Shown here: piece after piece, positions 7,787 to 13,627 of the stretch
Numbering within the stretch: position 1 is the first letter of the stretch
How the letters are laid out: each line of letters starts with the position of its first letter
Assembly (NCBI GenBank): GCA_019120475.1
Contig: DWVA01000187.1
Span: 1-15,234, forward strand
Direction of reading: 5' to 3'
DNA length: 15,234 nucleotides
DNA from: Candidatus Blautia intestinipullorum
Lineage (GTDB): Bacteria; Bacillota; Clostridia; Lachnospirales; Lachnospiraceae
Translations under genes and position numbers: made by a program
Notes under the pieces: generated by a model
Told to the model about the DNA's origin: nothing
The model's database searches: none
The model's input: the letters and a program-made list of their open reading frames with translations, nothing else

Positions 7787-8581
7787 ATGACAAAGCCGAT
7801 CATGATAAGAAATCTTTCTCTGGGAGACGGAACGCCTAAAATATGCGTTCCTCTTACCGGAGATACCTGCGAGGCACTGTGCCGGGAAGCGGAAAAGGCA
7901 AAAGCGGCTTCCGCTGATATGGCAGAGTGGCGGGCAGATTTTTTCCAGTATCTTTCAGATGAAGAGAAGATAAAAGAAACATTAAAAGAGATTGCAGGAA
8001 TCCTTTCCGGAATTACGCTTCTGTTTACTGTCCGCACAAAGGAAGAGGGCGGACAGGCGGAGATCACGCCGGAGGAATACAGAAAAGTGAATCTGGCGGC
8101 GGCGGAAAGCGGCCTGGCGGACCTGGTGGACGTGGAAATCTTTTCCCAGGAGAATCCCTTGGAACTGATCGGGGCGATTCAGGAAAAGGGAGCAAAGGTA
8201 ATCGCTTCCAGTCACGATTTCCAGAAAACAGACGATAGAGAAATTCTTCTGAAACGTTTTCAGGAAATGGACAGATCAGGTGCTGATGTTTTAAAAATGG
8301 CCGTTATGCCGGAAGAATTCGACGATGTAGCGGCAATCATGCAGGTGACCAGCGAGATGGTCCATAAATATACGGATAAGCCGGTGATCTCCATGGCTAT
8401 GGGCGGCCTTGGTTCCATCAGCCGCATCGCAGGAGAAAATTTCGGCTCCGCCGTAACCTTTGCTACAACAGGCGCCTCCTCGGCTCCCGGACAGTTTCCC
8501 ATTCAGGAACTGCGGACAATGATGAAGGCCCTTCACCAGAAAAATATAAACGGAAAAAAGGAAGAGAAAAATCTGCTCTGA
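7787..8581 (+). CDS. aroD: Type I 3-dehydroquinate dehydratase
   Basis: This 264-residue enzyme dehydrates 3-dehydroquinate to 3-dehydroshikimate in the shikimate pathway, through a Schiff base. The expected residues of the type I fold are all present: E-W-R near residues 46-48 for substrate binding, His143 in S-S-H-D-F, the Schiff-base lysine Lys170 in L-K-M-A-V-M-P, Arg213 in S-R-I-A-G-E, and the S-S-A-P-G-Q loop. The numbers 143, 170 and 213 equal those used for the enteric AroD enzymes. The gene starts four bases after the thrS stop with only a weak ribosome binding site, so it probably relies on readthrough and translational coupling from thrS. No other aro gene is nearby. The last dozen residues (K-N-I-N-G-K-K-E-E-K-N-L-L) form a charged tail beyond the catalytic fold. 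Confidence 0.95.
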   Translation: MTKPIMIRNLSLGDGTPKICVPLTGDTCEALCREAEKAKAASADMAEWRADFFQYLSDEEKIKETLKEIAGILSGITLLFTVRTKEEGGQAEITPEEYRKVNLAAAESGLADLVDVEIFSQENPLELIGAIQEKGAKVIASSHDFQKTDDREILLKRFQEMDRSGADVLKMAVMPEEFDDVAAIMQVTSEMVHKYTDKPVISMAMGGLGSISRIAGENFGSAVTFATTGASSAPGQFPIQELRTMMKALHQKNINGKKEEKNLL

Positions 8582-8596
8582 GAAAACTTAAATGTT

Positions 8597-8672
8597 TGTC
8601 GGAATTTCACGAGAAATTCTGGATATCCCCCTCTCTGTTTTGACAAAATACGCACCCTCTATAACCTATAAT
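8597..8672 (+). promoter_or_regulatory. spoIIG-type promoter with 21-bp spacer and Spo0A-box-like sites
   Basis: A consensus TTGACA (8640-8645) and consensus TATAAT (8667-8672) are separated by 21 bp, too far for ordinary sigma-A use. This mirrors the known B. subtilis spoIIG promoter (about 22 bp), which sigma-A can open only with phosphorylated Spo0A. A TGTCGGA (8597-8603), one mismatch from the Spo0A box TGTCGAA, lies about 40 bp before the -35. A second, inverted one-mismatch match, TTTGACA (8639-8645), overlaps the -35. Between them is an inverted repeat, GAATTTC (8602-8608) with GAAATTC (8613-8619). Transcription should start near 8679, about 40 bases before spoIIGA. Spo0A control is inference from this layout. 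Confidence 0.75.
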
Positions 8673-8720
8673 GAACTCACTTACCAAAGTGAAGGATTGA
8701 CAGGTCATAGGGGGCTTTTT

Positions 8721-9569
8721 ATGTCTGGAGCGATCTACATAGATGTGGTCTTTGTGACAAATCTTCTGATGGACTATATTCTTCTCAGGATACTGGGCTT
8801 TATTCTGAGACTGAAGAGCAGCGGCAGAAGATGCTTTGGAGCGGCGGCCGCAGGGGCTCTTTTTGCCTGCTTTATTCTTTATATACCTGTAGACGGAGGT
8901 CCGCTGATTTCAGCTTTTTTTCACGGAATATGCGCCGCAGGGATGATCCGTATTGCCTATGGGATCAAAAAAGGCGGACTTCTGCTGAAAGCGATGACGG
9001 TACTGTATCTGACGGCCTTCCTGGCGGGAGGCTTCTGGGAAGCGGCTGCCGGAGACAGCATGAATCTGTGGATCTTTGGTCTGCTGGCTTTCTGTACCTA
9101 TATGGGAATAAGTGCGGCGGTCTGTTTTGCAGATTCTATACGGGCCCGCAGAAAGAACATCTATCCTATAACCCTGTCCTGGCAGGGAAGAGAACAGGCG
9201 GCTTATGGATTTTACGACACAGGAAATATGCTGTCGGATCCTGTAAGCGGCGAACCGGTTTCCATTGCGGAACCGGAACTTTTGGAAACAATACTGTCAG
9301 GAGAACTGGTAGACAAGCTGAAACACCTGAAAGAGAACCCAGGGGAGCTGAAAAGTACAGAGATTGCCGCTTTAAGACCGCGTTATCTTTCCTGCCGGAC
9401 AGTAGGAAATACGGAATGTCTGATGCTGGCGGTTACGCTAGAGGATCTTTGTATCTATACTCCCAAAGAAGCGGTTCGTATTTCCAGACCGGTGTTTGCC
9501 CTGGCCTTTGAACCCTCCGCTTTGGGAAAGGAGTACAAAGTACTTTTAAATTCCAGATTATTGCATTAG
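8721..9569 (+). CDS. spoIIGA: SpoIIGA, pro-sigma-E processing aspartic protease
   Basis: This 282-residue membrane protease sits in the sporulation septum and cleaves the pro-sequence of sigma-E in the mother cell when signalled from the forespore by SpoIIR. The N-terminal half is hydrophobic, with about five membrane segments beginning I-Y-I-D-V-V-F-V-T-N-L-L-M-D-Y. The C-terminal half is a cytoplasmic aspartic protease domain with the motif F-Y-D-T-G-N-M-L-S-D-P; Asp166 is the predicted catalytic residue. I choose ATG 8721, which has AGGGGGC just upstream and gives the standard N-terminus. A longer frame from ATG 8592 would run through the promoter, has no ribosome binding site, and adds about 43 residues not typical of the family. 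The substrate gene, sigE, follows after 13 bases. Confidence 0.93.
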   Translation: MSGAIYIDVVFVTNLLMDYILLRILGFILRLKSSGRRCFGAAAAGALFACFILYIPVDGGPLISAFFHGICAAGMIRIAYGIKKGGLLLKAMTVLYLTAFLAGGFWEAAAGDSMNLWIFGLLAFCTYMGISAAVCFADSIRARRKNIYPITLSWQGREQAAYGFYDTGNMLSDPVSGEPVSIAEPELLETILSGELVDKLKHLKENPGELKSTEIAALRPRYLSCRTVGNTECLMLAVTLEDLCIYTPKEAVRISRPVFALAFEPSALGKEYKVLLNSRLLH

Positions 9570-9582
9570 GAGGGGGCGCAAT

Positions 9583-10311
9583 ATGACAAGAGCAGCAGGC
9601 GTAAACTGTTATCCGTTTCAGATTTTTCAGAGACTTGTTTTTTCAAGACCGAAAGAACTGTATTATATTGGTGGAAACGATATTCTTCCGGCTCCGCTTG
9701 AGCCTCAGCGGGAAGCGTATGTGATCAGTAAGCTGGGCACCGACCAGGAAAAAGAGGCGCGGGCGATCCTGATCGAACGTAACCTGAGACTGGTGGTGTA
9801 CATTGCAAAAAAATTTGACAATACGGGAGTTGGAGTGGAAGACCTGATATCTATCGGAACCATTGGCCTTATCAAGGCGATCAACACTTTCAATCCGGTA
9901 AAAAATATCAAGCTGGCCACTTACGCTTCCAGATGTATTGAAAACGAGATCCTGATGTATCTCAGGCGGAACAGCAAAACAAAAATGGAAGTTTCCATTG
10001 ATGAACCTTTGAATGTGGACTGGGATGGGAATGAACTGCTGCTGTCAGACATTCTGGGGACTGATGAGGATGTGATCTCGCGGAGACTCGAGGATGAAGT
10101 GGAGATCGTTCTTCTGGGGAAAGCCATTGATAAGCTTTCTCCCAGGGAGCAGACGATCATCAAGCTCCGTTTCGGCCTGAACAGCGCCGAGGGAAAAGAA
10201 AAGACGCAGAAAGAAGTGGCTGATCTTCTGGGAATCTCCCAGTCTTATATCTCCAGACTGGAAAAGAGGATCATGAAAAGGCTGAAAAAAGAGATTGTCA
10301 AATATGAATGA
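9583..10311 (+). CDS. sigE: RNA polymerase sporulation sigma factor sigma-E (pro-form)
   Basis: This encodes 242 residues. It is the mother-cell sigma factor, made inactive with an N-terminal pro-sequence of about 27 residues. By alignment with B. subtilis the cut should fall within E-L-Y-Y-I-G-G (between Tyr27 and Tyr28). The core shows region 2 (N-L-R-L-V-V-Y-I-A-K-K-F, E-D-L-I-S-I-G-T-I-G-L-I-K-A, K-L-A-T-Y-A-S-R-C-I-E-N-E-I-L-M-Y-L-R-R) and a region 4 helix-turn-helix (T-Q-K-E-V-A-D-L-L-G-I-S-Q-S-Y-I-S-R-L-E-K-R). The pro-segment starts M-T-R-A-A-G-V-N-C-Y and differs from the Bacillus sequence, although its length is conserved. ATG 9583 follows AGGAGGGGGC directly. It is co-transcribed with spoIIGA. 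sigG, which follows sigE in many spore formers, is not downstream here. Confidence 0.97.
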   Translation: MTRAAGVNCYPFQIFQRLVFSRPKELYYIGGNDILPAPLEPQREAYVISKLGTDQEKEARAILIERNLRLVVYIAKKFDNTGVGVEDLISIGTIGLIKAINTFNPVKNIKLATYASRCIENEILMYLRRNSKTKMEVSIDEPLNVDWDGNELLLSDILGTDEDVISRRLEDEVEIVLLGKAIDKLSPREQTIIKLRFGLNSAEGKEKTQKEVADLLGISQSYISRLEKRIMKRLKKEIVKYE

Positions 10312-10339
10312 AATAATTTCGTGAAAGCGGCGCATACTA
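10311..10339 (+). promoter_or_regulatory. Candidate sigma-G promoter before the small helical protein gene
   Basis: CATACTA (10333-10339) matches the forespore sigma-G -10 consensus. A partial -35 match, AAATA (10311-10315), lies 17 bp upstream, overlapping the sigE stop codon. A better -35 match, GAATG (10306-10310), is 22 bp away, probably too far. The predicted start would be near 10346, only about 15 bases before the start codon, so this promoter is tentative. Confidence 0.35.
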
Positions 10340-10360
10340 AAGAAAAAAGGAGTGTGTGCC

Positions 10361-10792
10361 ATGAACGCAAACGCGGAATTACTGAATTTTATTTACCAAA
10401 ATTCTCAGATGGGGACAGATACCCTGAATCAGCTTATAGAGACCACAGACGACTGCTCTTTCCGGGATTTTCTCCGGAAACACCTGGAAGGATACGAACA
10501 TTTTCATAAAGAGGCGAGACAGCTTCTGAATGAAAACGGCTGCGATGAGAAAGGGCTGGGATCTTTCGACAAGATCAAGACGTATCTGATGGTGAATGTC
10601 CAGACAATGAAGGACAGGTCGGCGTCAAATATGGCGGGTATGCTGATCAACGGCAGCACCATGGGGATCATTGACGCAGTGAAGAAGCTGCATCAGTATG
10701 AAAAGAACGCAGACAAAAAAATCCTTCATCTGATGGAAGAGCTTCAGAAGTTTGAAGAAAAAAATATTGAAGAACTGAAGGCATATCTGTAA
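10361..10792 (+). CDS. Small four-helix-bundle (ferritin-like, DUF2383-like) protein of unknown function
   Basis: This 143-residue protein has no membrane segment or signal. It looks entirely helical with four long amphipathic helices: A-E-L-L-N-F-I-Y-Q-N-S-Q-M-G-T-D-T-L-N-Q-L (start), F-R-D-F-L-R-K-H-L-E-G-Y-E-H-F-H-K-E-A, a third across the M-V-N-V-Q-T-M-K-D region, and a charged fourth helix at the C-terminus. This resembles DUF2383/PA2169-type ferritin-like bundles, but I see no clear set of paired ExxH metal ligands, so a metal-binding role is not supported. The start is ATG 10361, 8 bases after AAGGAG; GTG 10352 lies on that site and is rejected. It follows sigE by 49 bases and ends in a terminator, so it may be the last gene of the spoIIG operon, or forespore-expressed if the sigma-G-like site is real. 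Confidence 0.75.
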   Translation: MNANAELLNFIYQNSQMGTDTLNQLIETTDDCSFRDFLRKHLEGYEHFHKEARQLLNENGCDEKGLGSFDKIKTYLMVNVQTMKDRSASNMAGMLINGSTMGIIDAVKKLHQYEKNADKKILHLMEELQKFEEKNIEELKAYL

Positions 10793-10800
10793 AAAGTGTG

Positions 10801-10838
10801 CAGCCGTGGGAAAAGAAGCTCCTGCGGCTGTATTCTTT
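10801..10838 (+). terminator. Intrinsic terminator after the small helical protein gene
   Basis: CAGCCG (10801-10806) pairs with CGGCTG (10825-10830), and an interrupted GGG/CTCC inner part can extend the stem. It is followed by TATTCTTTT (10831-10839). It begins 8 bases after the stop codon and separates the spoIIGA-sigE region from the symporter gene. The stem is imperfect, so strength is uncertain. Confidence 0.6.
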
Positions 10839-10850
10839 TGCTGTACAGGG

Positions 10851-10879
10851 TTTACATATTGTGAAAATTCTGTTAAAAT
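10851..10879 (+). promoter_or_regulatory. Sigma-A promoter of the sodium/proline symporter gene
   Basis: TTTACA (10851-10856) and TAAAAT (10874-10879) are 17 bp apart, with an extended TG element (TGTTAAAAT). The expected start near 10886 leaves a leader of about 125 nt before the symporter ATG. The leader holds a small hairpin, TTCAGG (10965-10970) with CCTGAA (10975-10980). I recognise no known riboswitch in it. Confidence 0.75.
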
Positions 10880-11011
10880 CTAAAGCATATTGTCGGCAGT
10901 GCTTTGATACGTCAATTCATGAATACTGAAAAGTGCATCGTGTTAATGTGTCAGAGCGCCTATGTTCAGGGAAGCCTGAAAAGATTATTTTAACTTATAG
11001 GAGGGGAAAAA

Positions 11012-12577
11012 ATGTCAGGCGATACAATAAAAATTTTATGCGCCATGATCGGCTATATGCTGATCGTAATCTGCATAGGCCTTTATTTCGCAAAACGCGC
11101 CCAGGCAAACTCGGAAAATTATTTCCTGGGGGGACGTTCTCTGGGACCGTGGGTTGCGGCTATGAGCGCCGAGGCATCGGACATGAGTGGATGGCTCCTG
11201 ATGGGACTGCCCGGCGTGGCATACTGGTGCGGAATTGCCGATGCAGCCTGGACGGCAATTGGACTGGCTCTTGGAACTTACATAAACTGGCTGATCGTGG
11301 CAAAGAGGCTGCGGAGGTATTCCGCTGTTTCCGGAGACGCCATTACAGTTCCCGACTTTCTCAGCAACCGTTTCCATGAAAAGAACAAGGTGATACTGGG
11401 AATCTCGGCCCTGTTTATTCTGGTGTTTTTTACCGTATATGCCTCAAGCTGCTTTGTTACCTGCGGAAAACTGTTTTCCACATTGTTCGGCGCTTCTTAT
11501 CATTCCATGATGATCGCCGGAGCGGTATTCGTAGTGGTATATACTTTTATCGGCGGTTTTCTTGCAGAAAGCGCTTCGGACTTTATGCAGGCGGTGGTCA
11601 TGGTGATCGCCCTTCTTACGATCCTGATACTTGGAACTACGGCTGCCGGAGGGATCGGAGCGGTAATTGACAATGCAAGAGATATTCCGGGATTTTTAAG
11701 CTTTATCGGTATTGCAACGCCTCAGACGGACAGCGAGGGAGTCCAGATTGCGGTAAACGGGGTGGCGCAGTTTGGTGAAGCCGGGAAATATGGCTTTCTG
11801 ACCATCATTTCCACACTTTCCTGGGGCCTTGGATACTTCGGAGTTCCGCAGGTTCTGCTCCGTTTTATGGCTATCCGCAAGGAAGAAGAACTGAAAAAAT
11901 CCAGAAGGATCGCTATCGTATGGTGTGTGATCTCTCTGTTCGCGGCGGTATCTATCGGTGTGATCGGCCGTGCGCTGTTTCCGGCGGAAGCGTCTCTGGC
12001 AACTGCCAGCGGTGCGGAAAATGTGTTTGTCGTGCTTTCACAGCACCTGCTGCCTCCGGTTCTGGCCGGCGTGATCATGGCGGGCATCCTGGCGGCTACC
12101 ATCAGTTCTTCAGACTCCTACCTTCTGATCGCGGCTTCCGCCTTTTCAAAGAATATCTACGAGGGTATCCTGAAAAAAGGAAAAGCAGACGACAAAAAGG
12201 TCATGAATGTTTCCAGGATAGTGCTGCTTCTGATCGCTCTCCTTGGTCTTGTGATCGCCTGGGACGAAGACAGTGTTATTTTCACCCTGGTATCCTTTGC
12301 ATGGGCAGGATTTGGAGCCACCTTCGGTCCTGTTATGCTGTTCTCTCTTTTCTGGAAGAGGATCAATCGTGCGGGAGCCATTGCAGGTATGCTTTCCGGC
12401 GGAATTTCCGTCTTTGTGTGGAAGAACCTGCTGAGTCCCATGGGAGGCGTTTGGGGAATTTATGAATTATTCCCGGCCTTCATCATATCATGTATTTTTA
12501 TTGTAGTGGTTTCTCTTTGTACAAAGGAGCCGGATAAGGAAATTCAGAAGGAATTTGATATCGCGGCAGGAAAATAA
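11012..12577 (+). CDS. putP: Sodium/proline symporter (SSS family)
   Basis: This 521-residue integral membrane protein of the sodium:solute symporter family has about 13 membrane helices and probably imports proline with sodium. The early segment S-E-N-Y-F-L-G-G-R-S-L-G-P-W and E-A-S-D-M-S-G-W-L-L-M-G-L-P-G (residues 54-68) is the PutP signature; Asp57 corresponds to Asp55 of the E. coli sodium site. A second sodium-site element, A-T-I-S-S-S-D-S-Y-L-L (serines 365-367), lies in the helix that supplies Ser340/Thr341 in E. coli PutP. Length is close to the roughly 500-residue norm. ATG 11012 follows TAGGAGGGG. The gene stands alone, with its own promoter and a strong terminator. No proline dehydrogenase gene adjoins it, so use in osmoprotection or Stickland-type amino acid fermentation is possible but not shown. 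Confidence 0.93.
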   Translation: MSGDTIKILCAMIGYMLIVICIGLYFAKRAQANSENYFLGGRSLGPWVAAMSAEASDMSGWLLMGLPGVAYWCGIADAAWTAIGLALGTYINWLIVAKRLRRYSAVSGDAITVPDFLSNRFHEKNKVILGISALFILVFFTVYASSCFVTCGKLFSTLFGASYHSMMIAGAVFVVVYTFIGGFLAESASDFMQAVVMVIALLTILILGTTAAGGIGAVIDNARDIPGFLSFIGIATPQTDSEGVQIAVNGVAQFGEAGKYGFLTIISTLSWGLGYFGVPQVLLRFMAIRKEEELKKSRRIAIVWCVISLFAAVSIGVIGRALFPAEASLATASGAENVFVVLSQHLLPPVLAGVIMAGILAATISSSDSYLLIAASAFSKNIYEGILKKGKADDKKVMNVSRIVLLLIALLGLVIAWDEDSVIFTLVSFAWAGFGATFGPVMLFSLFWKRINRAGAIAGMLSGGISVFVWKNLLSPMGGVWGIYELFPAFIISCIFIVVVSLCTKEPDKEIQKEFDIAAGK

Positions 12578-12589
12578 AGATAATCACAG

Positions 12590-12648
12590 CCCGAAAACTC
12601 CGGGGCGGACGCGCAGATGCGGCGTCCGTTCCGGAGTTTTTCTTCGGG
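12590..12648 (+). terminator. Strong intrinsic terminator after putP
   Basis: AAAACTCCGG (12594-12603) pairs with CCGGAGTTTT (12631-12640). Inside it, CGGACGC (12606-12612) pairs with GCGTCCG (12622-12628). The 3' arm runs into TTTTTCTT. The A run on the 5' side means it could also stop transcription from the opposite strand. An outer CCCG/CGGG pair (12590-12593, 12645-12648) may extend it. Confidence 0.9.
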
Positions 12649-12655
12649 ATAATTC

Positions 12656-12681
12656 CGGCAGGCGGCTGCCGCACATGTGCG
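12656..12681. repeat. Short hairpin plus perfect 12-bp palindrome between putP and cwlD
   Basis: CGGCAG (12656-12661) pairs with CTGCCG (12666-12671) around GCGG, and the palindrome CGCACATGTGCG (12670-12681) follows with a two-base overlap. There is no T run. The palindrome could be an operator, but no partner protein or second copy is visible in the window. The rest of 12682-12799 shows only a TATAAT (12744-12749) without a convincing -35. Confidence 0.4.
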
Positions 12682-12799
12682 AACAGACCTTTGTGGGGCA
12701 GCGGACGGCAAGCGGCATGGTTCCCGGTATAGGATGACAGGGATATAATAAGAATTCACGGAGACACATATATTAAAAAGAAAACATGCCGGAGGATAT

Positions 12800-13495
12800 G
12801 TGCTGGTGCGGAAATACGTTATAGAATGGAGCATGGCCTGCCTGCTTCTGATAAGCTTCTACTTCCTGTCCAGACAGGCCGCTCAGGTATCGGCAGAACT
12901 TGGAAAGCAGAAAAATACGGAGACGATCATGGTAGATCCCGGACATGGAGGAAAGGATCCGGGAATGGTAGGCGTAGGCGGCCTTGAGGAAAAAGGGATC
13001 AATCTGGAGATTTCACTGATCCTGAGAGACGTTTTGGAAGAAAGGGGATGGAACGTACTTCTGACAAGAGAATCAGACAAAGGTCTTTATGACGAGACGG
13101 CTGACAATAAAAAAGCCCAGGATCTTCAGAGAAGGATCGCGCTGATCGATGAAAAAAAGCCGGTCCTGACGGTCAGTATACATCAAAACAGCTATGAGGA
13201 TCAGACAGTAAAAGGCCCTCAGGTTTTTTATTATGAAAGCTCATCAGAGGGAAAAAAACTGGCGGAATGTATCCAGGAAACGATGAATAAGGAACTGGGG
13301 ATCGAGAAAGTCAGAAAAGCGAAAGGAAATACAAGCTATTATCTTCTGAAGAGAAGTTCCTCTGTTCTGGTGATCGCGGAATGTGGGTTTATGACAAATC
13401 CTGAGGAGGCGGAGCTGCTGCAGACAGCGGAATACCAGAAAAGAATAGCAGAAGCCCTGGCAGACGGGATAGAAAAATATCTTTCAGACTTATAG
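12800..13495 (+). CDS. cwlD: N-acetylmuramoyl-L-alanine amidase CwlD (spore cortex)
   Basis: This 231-residue zinc amidase has an N-terminal membrane anchor or signal segment (about residues 9-28). CwlD removes peptide side chains from muramic acid so that muramic-delta-lactam can form, which marks the spore cortex for lysis at germination. The Amidase_3 domain shows V-D-P-G-H-G-G (His49), L-E-E-K-G-I-N-L (Glu64), V-S-I-H-Q-N-S (His128) and the catalytic-type Glu194 in I-A-E-C-G-F-M-T-N-P-E-E. Length is near the 237 residues of B. subtilis CwlD. The start is uncertain: GTG 12800 lies 4 bases after GGAGG (12791-12795) and GTG 12806 lies 10 after it. In B. subtilis this gene belongs to the sigma-E and sigma-G regulons; here I find no convincing promoter of either type. 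No gerS or pdaA lies beside it. Confidence 0.9.
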   Translation: MLVRKYVIEWSMACLLLISFYFLSRQAAQVSAELGKQKNTETIMVDPGHGGKDPGMVGVGGLEEKGINLEISLILRDVLEERGWNVLLTRESDKGLYDETADNKKAQDLQRRIALIDEKKPVLTVSIHQNSYEDQTVKGPQVFYYESSSEGKKLAECIQETMNKELGIEKVRKAKGNTSYYLLKRSSSVLVIAECGFMTNPEEAELLQTAEYQKRIAEALADGIEKYLSDL

Positions 13496-13541
13496 AAAAC
13501 TGGAAATTGTGAAAAACTGAAGATTTTTTTAGGAATGGGCT

Positions 13542-13569
13542 TTGCCTGGGAGAGTAATTTTGTTATACT
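13542..13569 (+). promoter_or_regulatory. Sigma-A promoter before the large membrane protein gene
   Basis: TTGCCT (13542-13547) and TATACT (13564-13569) are 16 bp apart, with an extended TG element directly before the -10 (TGTTATACT). Transcription should start near 13576, giving a leader of about 50 bases to the ATG at 13628. Confidence 0.65.
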
Positions 13570-13627
13570 GGAATGAACGGATAAAATACAAAATTAAAGT
13601 TTTCCCGTAGAGTACTGAGGAGTAGCA

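Noticed and set aside
8660..8665. TATAAC as an alternative -10 for the spoIIGA promoter
   Set aside because: It would be only 14 bp from TTGACA, too close, and is a poorer match than TATAAT 21 bp away.
8592..8720. Longer spoIIGA reading frame from ATG 8592
   Set aside because: It has no ribosome binding site, runs through the -35 and -10 boxes, and adds residues before the normal SpoIIGA N-terminus (I-Y-I-D-V-V-F).
8831..9511. Second plus-strand frame (226 codons) overlapping spoIIGA
   Set aside because: It lies wholly within spoIIGA in another frame, has no ribosome binding site and gives an Arg/Cys/Ser-rich product with no fold-like pattern. The frames at 10933-11379 and 11920-12465 are shadows of putP for the same reason.
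12744..12774. Promoter for cwlD: TATAAT at 12744-12749, or a sigma-E-like CATATATT at 12767-12774
   Set aside because: The TATAAT has no acceptable -35 at 16-18 bp and no extended TG. The sigma-E-like -10 has no fitting -35 at the expected distance. Either could still be used, but neither is supported.
13485..13531. T7 run (13525-13531) as a terminator after cwlD
   Set aside because: No solid stem precedes the T run; the only pairing (CTTTCAG with CTGAAG) is short, imperfect and has a very long loop.
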